NCBI GenBank assembly: GCA_964475145.1
Contig: CAYYVK010000026.1
Span: 1 to 6,178 of the forward strand
Reading direction: 5' to 3'
DNA from: CAYYVK01 sp964475145
GTDB lineage: Archaea > Aenigmatarchaeota > Aenigmatarchaeia > CG10238-14 > SCSR01
DNA length: 6,178 bases
The notes beneath the pieces are model-generated. The model was not told the DNA's origin. It saw only the letters and a program-made list of their open reading frames with translations, and made no database searches. Shown here piece after piece: positions 5,415-6,178 of this stretch; within the stretch, counting starts at the first letter, position 1; each line of letters begins with the position of its first letter. The position numbers and the translations under genes are program-made.

Positions 5415-5426
5415 GAAATAAAAATC
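5415..5426 (+). promoter_or_regulatory. Putative TATA box of the archaemetzincin-like gene
   Basis: GAAATAAAAATC on the plus strand is centred about 27 bp before the ATG at 5447, the leaderless spacing seen elsewhere in the window. It stands about 40 bp from the divergent UPF0282 box, so the two promoters share the 100-bp gap but do not overlap. Confidence 0.5.
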
Positions 5427-5446
5427 TTACTCATTAATCCTTAATC

Positions 5447-6166
5447 ATGCTACCTGTATACGTATGGTATGATAGCAAAGTTGAAAAAGAGGAAGTGGAA
5501 GTTGCAGTCGATAGTATAAAAAGAGTGATTAAAGAAGGTGTAGACATTTCAAAATATCTTCCTCTCAAAGTAATCGGAGCTACAGATTTGTACTTAGAAA
5601 AGGCAAGAAAAAGAAGAGGTTCGTACGGCATTCAGTATGATGTAACTCATATTTTTAATCTTTGTAAGGAAGACCCTTATCGAGAAAAGCCACGCATAGA
5701 ATTTGGAATCTTGAGTAAGGATCTTTATTCTGGCGATTTAAACTTTGTGTACGGTGAAACGCATCCTTTCGCAAATTGGGGAGAAGTGCTTGGAGGAATC
5801 GTAGTCTCAACTTTTAGACCAAAATTATGGTTTGGAGATCAATTTTTACTTGCTTTTAGAAAAACTTGCATACATGAGCTTGGTCATCTTTTCTGGGTCC
5901 CTACAAGAAGGGAAAATGTCGAATATTCTCTTGGAGTGCATTGTATAAGAGGAGATTGCGTTATGGGACAAAGCAATGTAGAAAGAAAAATCCTTTGGGA
6001 AGAAAGTGGGAAAATTGAAAAAAGGTTTATAGATGCCTTAGAGATTGCTAAGAGAGTTGAAAATAGGGTAAAGAAAACAGGTACACCATTTTGCCAAGAT
6101 TGTTTAAAGGAACTTTGCGAAGCAAAAAGGAATCTTGAAAATTTTTTTAAGTCAAGAATTCAGTGA
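5447..6166 (+). CDS. Archaemetzincin-like zinc metalloprotease with expanded active-site loop
   Basis: The 239-residue soluble protein (no signal peptide or membrane helix) has a zincin helix CIHELGH (141-147): His143, His147 and catalytic Glu144. A cysteine-rich part follows: VHCIRGDCVM (164-173) and FCQDC (215-219). Archaemetzincins (family M54) have HExxHxxGxxHCx4CxM...CxxC, in which the third His binds the catalytic zinc, the four Cys hold a second zinc, and Met forms the Met-turn. All these residues are here (His165, Cys166, Cys171, Met173, Cys216, Cys219), but the spacing is off. His165 lies 18 residues after His147 instead of 6, the usual Gly is Trp150, and 42 residues rather than about 17 separate the Met from CxxC. 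It is thus probably a divergent relative. Members of M54 are mostly of unknown biological role (presumed aminopeptidases). ATG 5447 is backed by an AT box; TGA is followed by a second in-frame-independent TAA at 6168. Confidence 0.82.
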   Translation: MLPVYVWYDSKVEKEEVEVAVDSIKRVIKEGVDISKYLPLKVIGATDLYLEKARKRRGSYGIQYDVTHIFNLCKEDPYREKPRIEFGILSKDLYSGDLNFVYGETHPFANWGEVLGGIVVSTFRPKLWFGDQFLLAFRKTCIHELGHLFWVPTRRENVEYSLGVHCIRGDCVMGQSNVERKILWEESGKIEKRFIDALEIAKRVENRVKKTGTPFCQDCLKELCEAKRNLENFFKSRIQ

Positions 6167-6178
6167 GTAAAATTTAAT

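Noticed and set aside
5434..5631. Minus-strand open frame of 65 codons
   Set aside because: It is antisense to the start of the protease gene and covers its promoter side; no motif or ribosome signal.
1..6178. CRISPR array, insertion sequence or long repeats
   Set aside because: No regularly spaced repeats, transposase motifs or paired terminal inverted repeats were seen.

Overview
This window looks like chromosomal DNA from an AT-rich, probably thermophilic archaeon. The evidence is a set of archaeal-type genes (an Ogg2-type 8-oxoguanine glycosylase, ThiI without a rhodanese domain, a UPF0282/COG2248 metallo-beta-lactamase-fold protein, an archaemetzincin-like protease), TATA-like boxes centred about 27-32 bp before most start codons with no obvious Shine-Dalgarno sites (leaderless genes), Lys/Glu/Ile-rich proteins, and arginine written mostly as AGA/AGG. 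The lineage cannot be fixed from the sequence.

Left part (1-400). The first 17 codons of a Ku gene (non-homologous end joining) lie on the minus strand at 51-1 and run off the window. Upstream of it is an open but startless frame (280-92, minus), then a tRNA-Glu(CUC) gene (373-287, minus) with a 12-nt insertion in its D-loop. The tRNA follows a nucleotidyltransferase gene (1150-398, minus) whose stop codon forms part of the probable tRNA promoter.

Middle part (1151-2966). A 45-bp gap with overlapping AT boxes drives the nucleotidyltransferase to the left and an ogg2-thiI pair to the right. ogg2 encodes a base-excision repair glycosylase/lyase; thiI encodes the tRNA 4-thiouridine synthetase. 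thiI meets the next convergent gene with their stop codons interlocked in one CTAG.

Right part (2963-6178). A minus-strand pair consists of a small protein with four cysteines in two CX3C pairs, overlapping by 32 bp the start of a PflA/PflX-like radical SAM protein. It has its own TATA box just past the stop of the next gene, the UPF0282 metallo-beta-lactamase-fold protein (5346-4300, minus). Divergent from that, across 100 bp, is an archaemetzincin-like zinc protease (5447-6166, plus) with an unusual insertion between its second and third zinc histidines.

Taken together this is a housekeeping region with a DNA-repair (Ku, Ogg2) and tRNA (tRNA-Glu, ThiI) flavour. I see no CRISPR array, insertion sequence or complete mobile element. 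The least ordinary items are the D-loop insertion in the tRNA, the twin-CX3C/radical SAM pair, the altered zinc site of the protease, the nucleotidyltransferase with a degenerate nucleotide-binding loop, and the archaeal Ku start.
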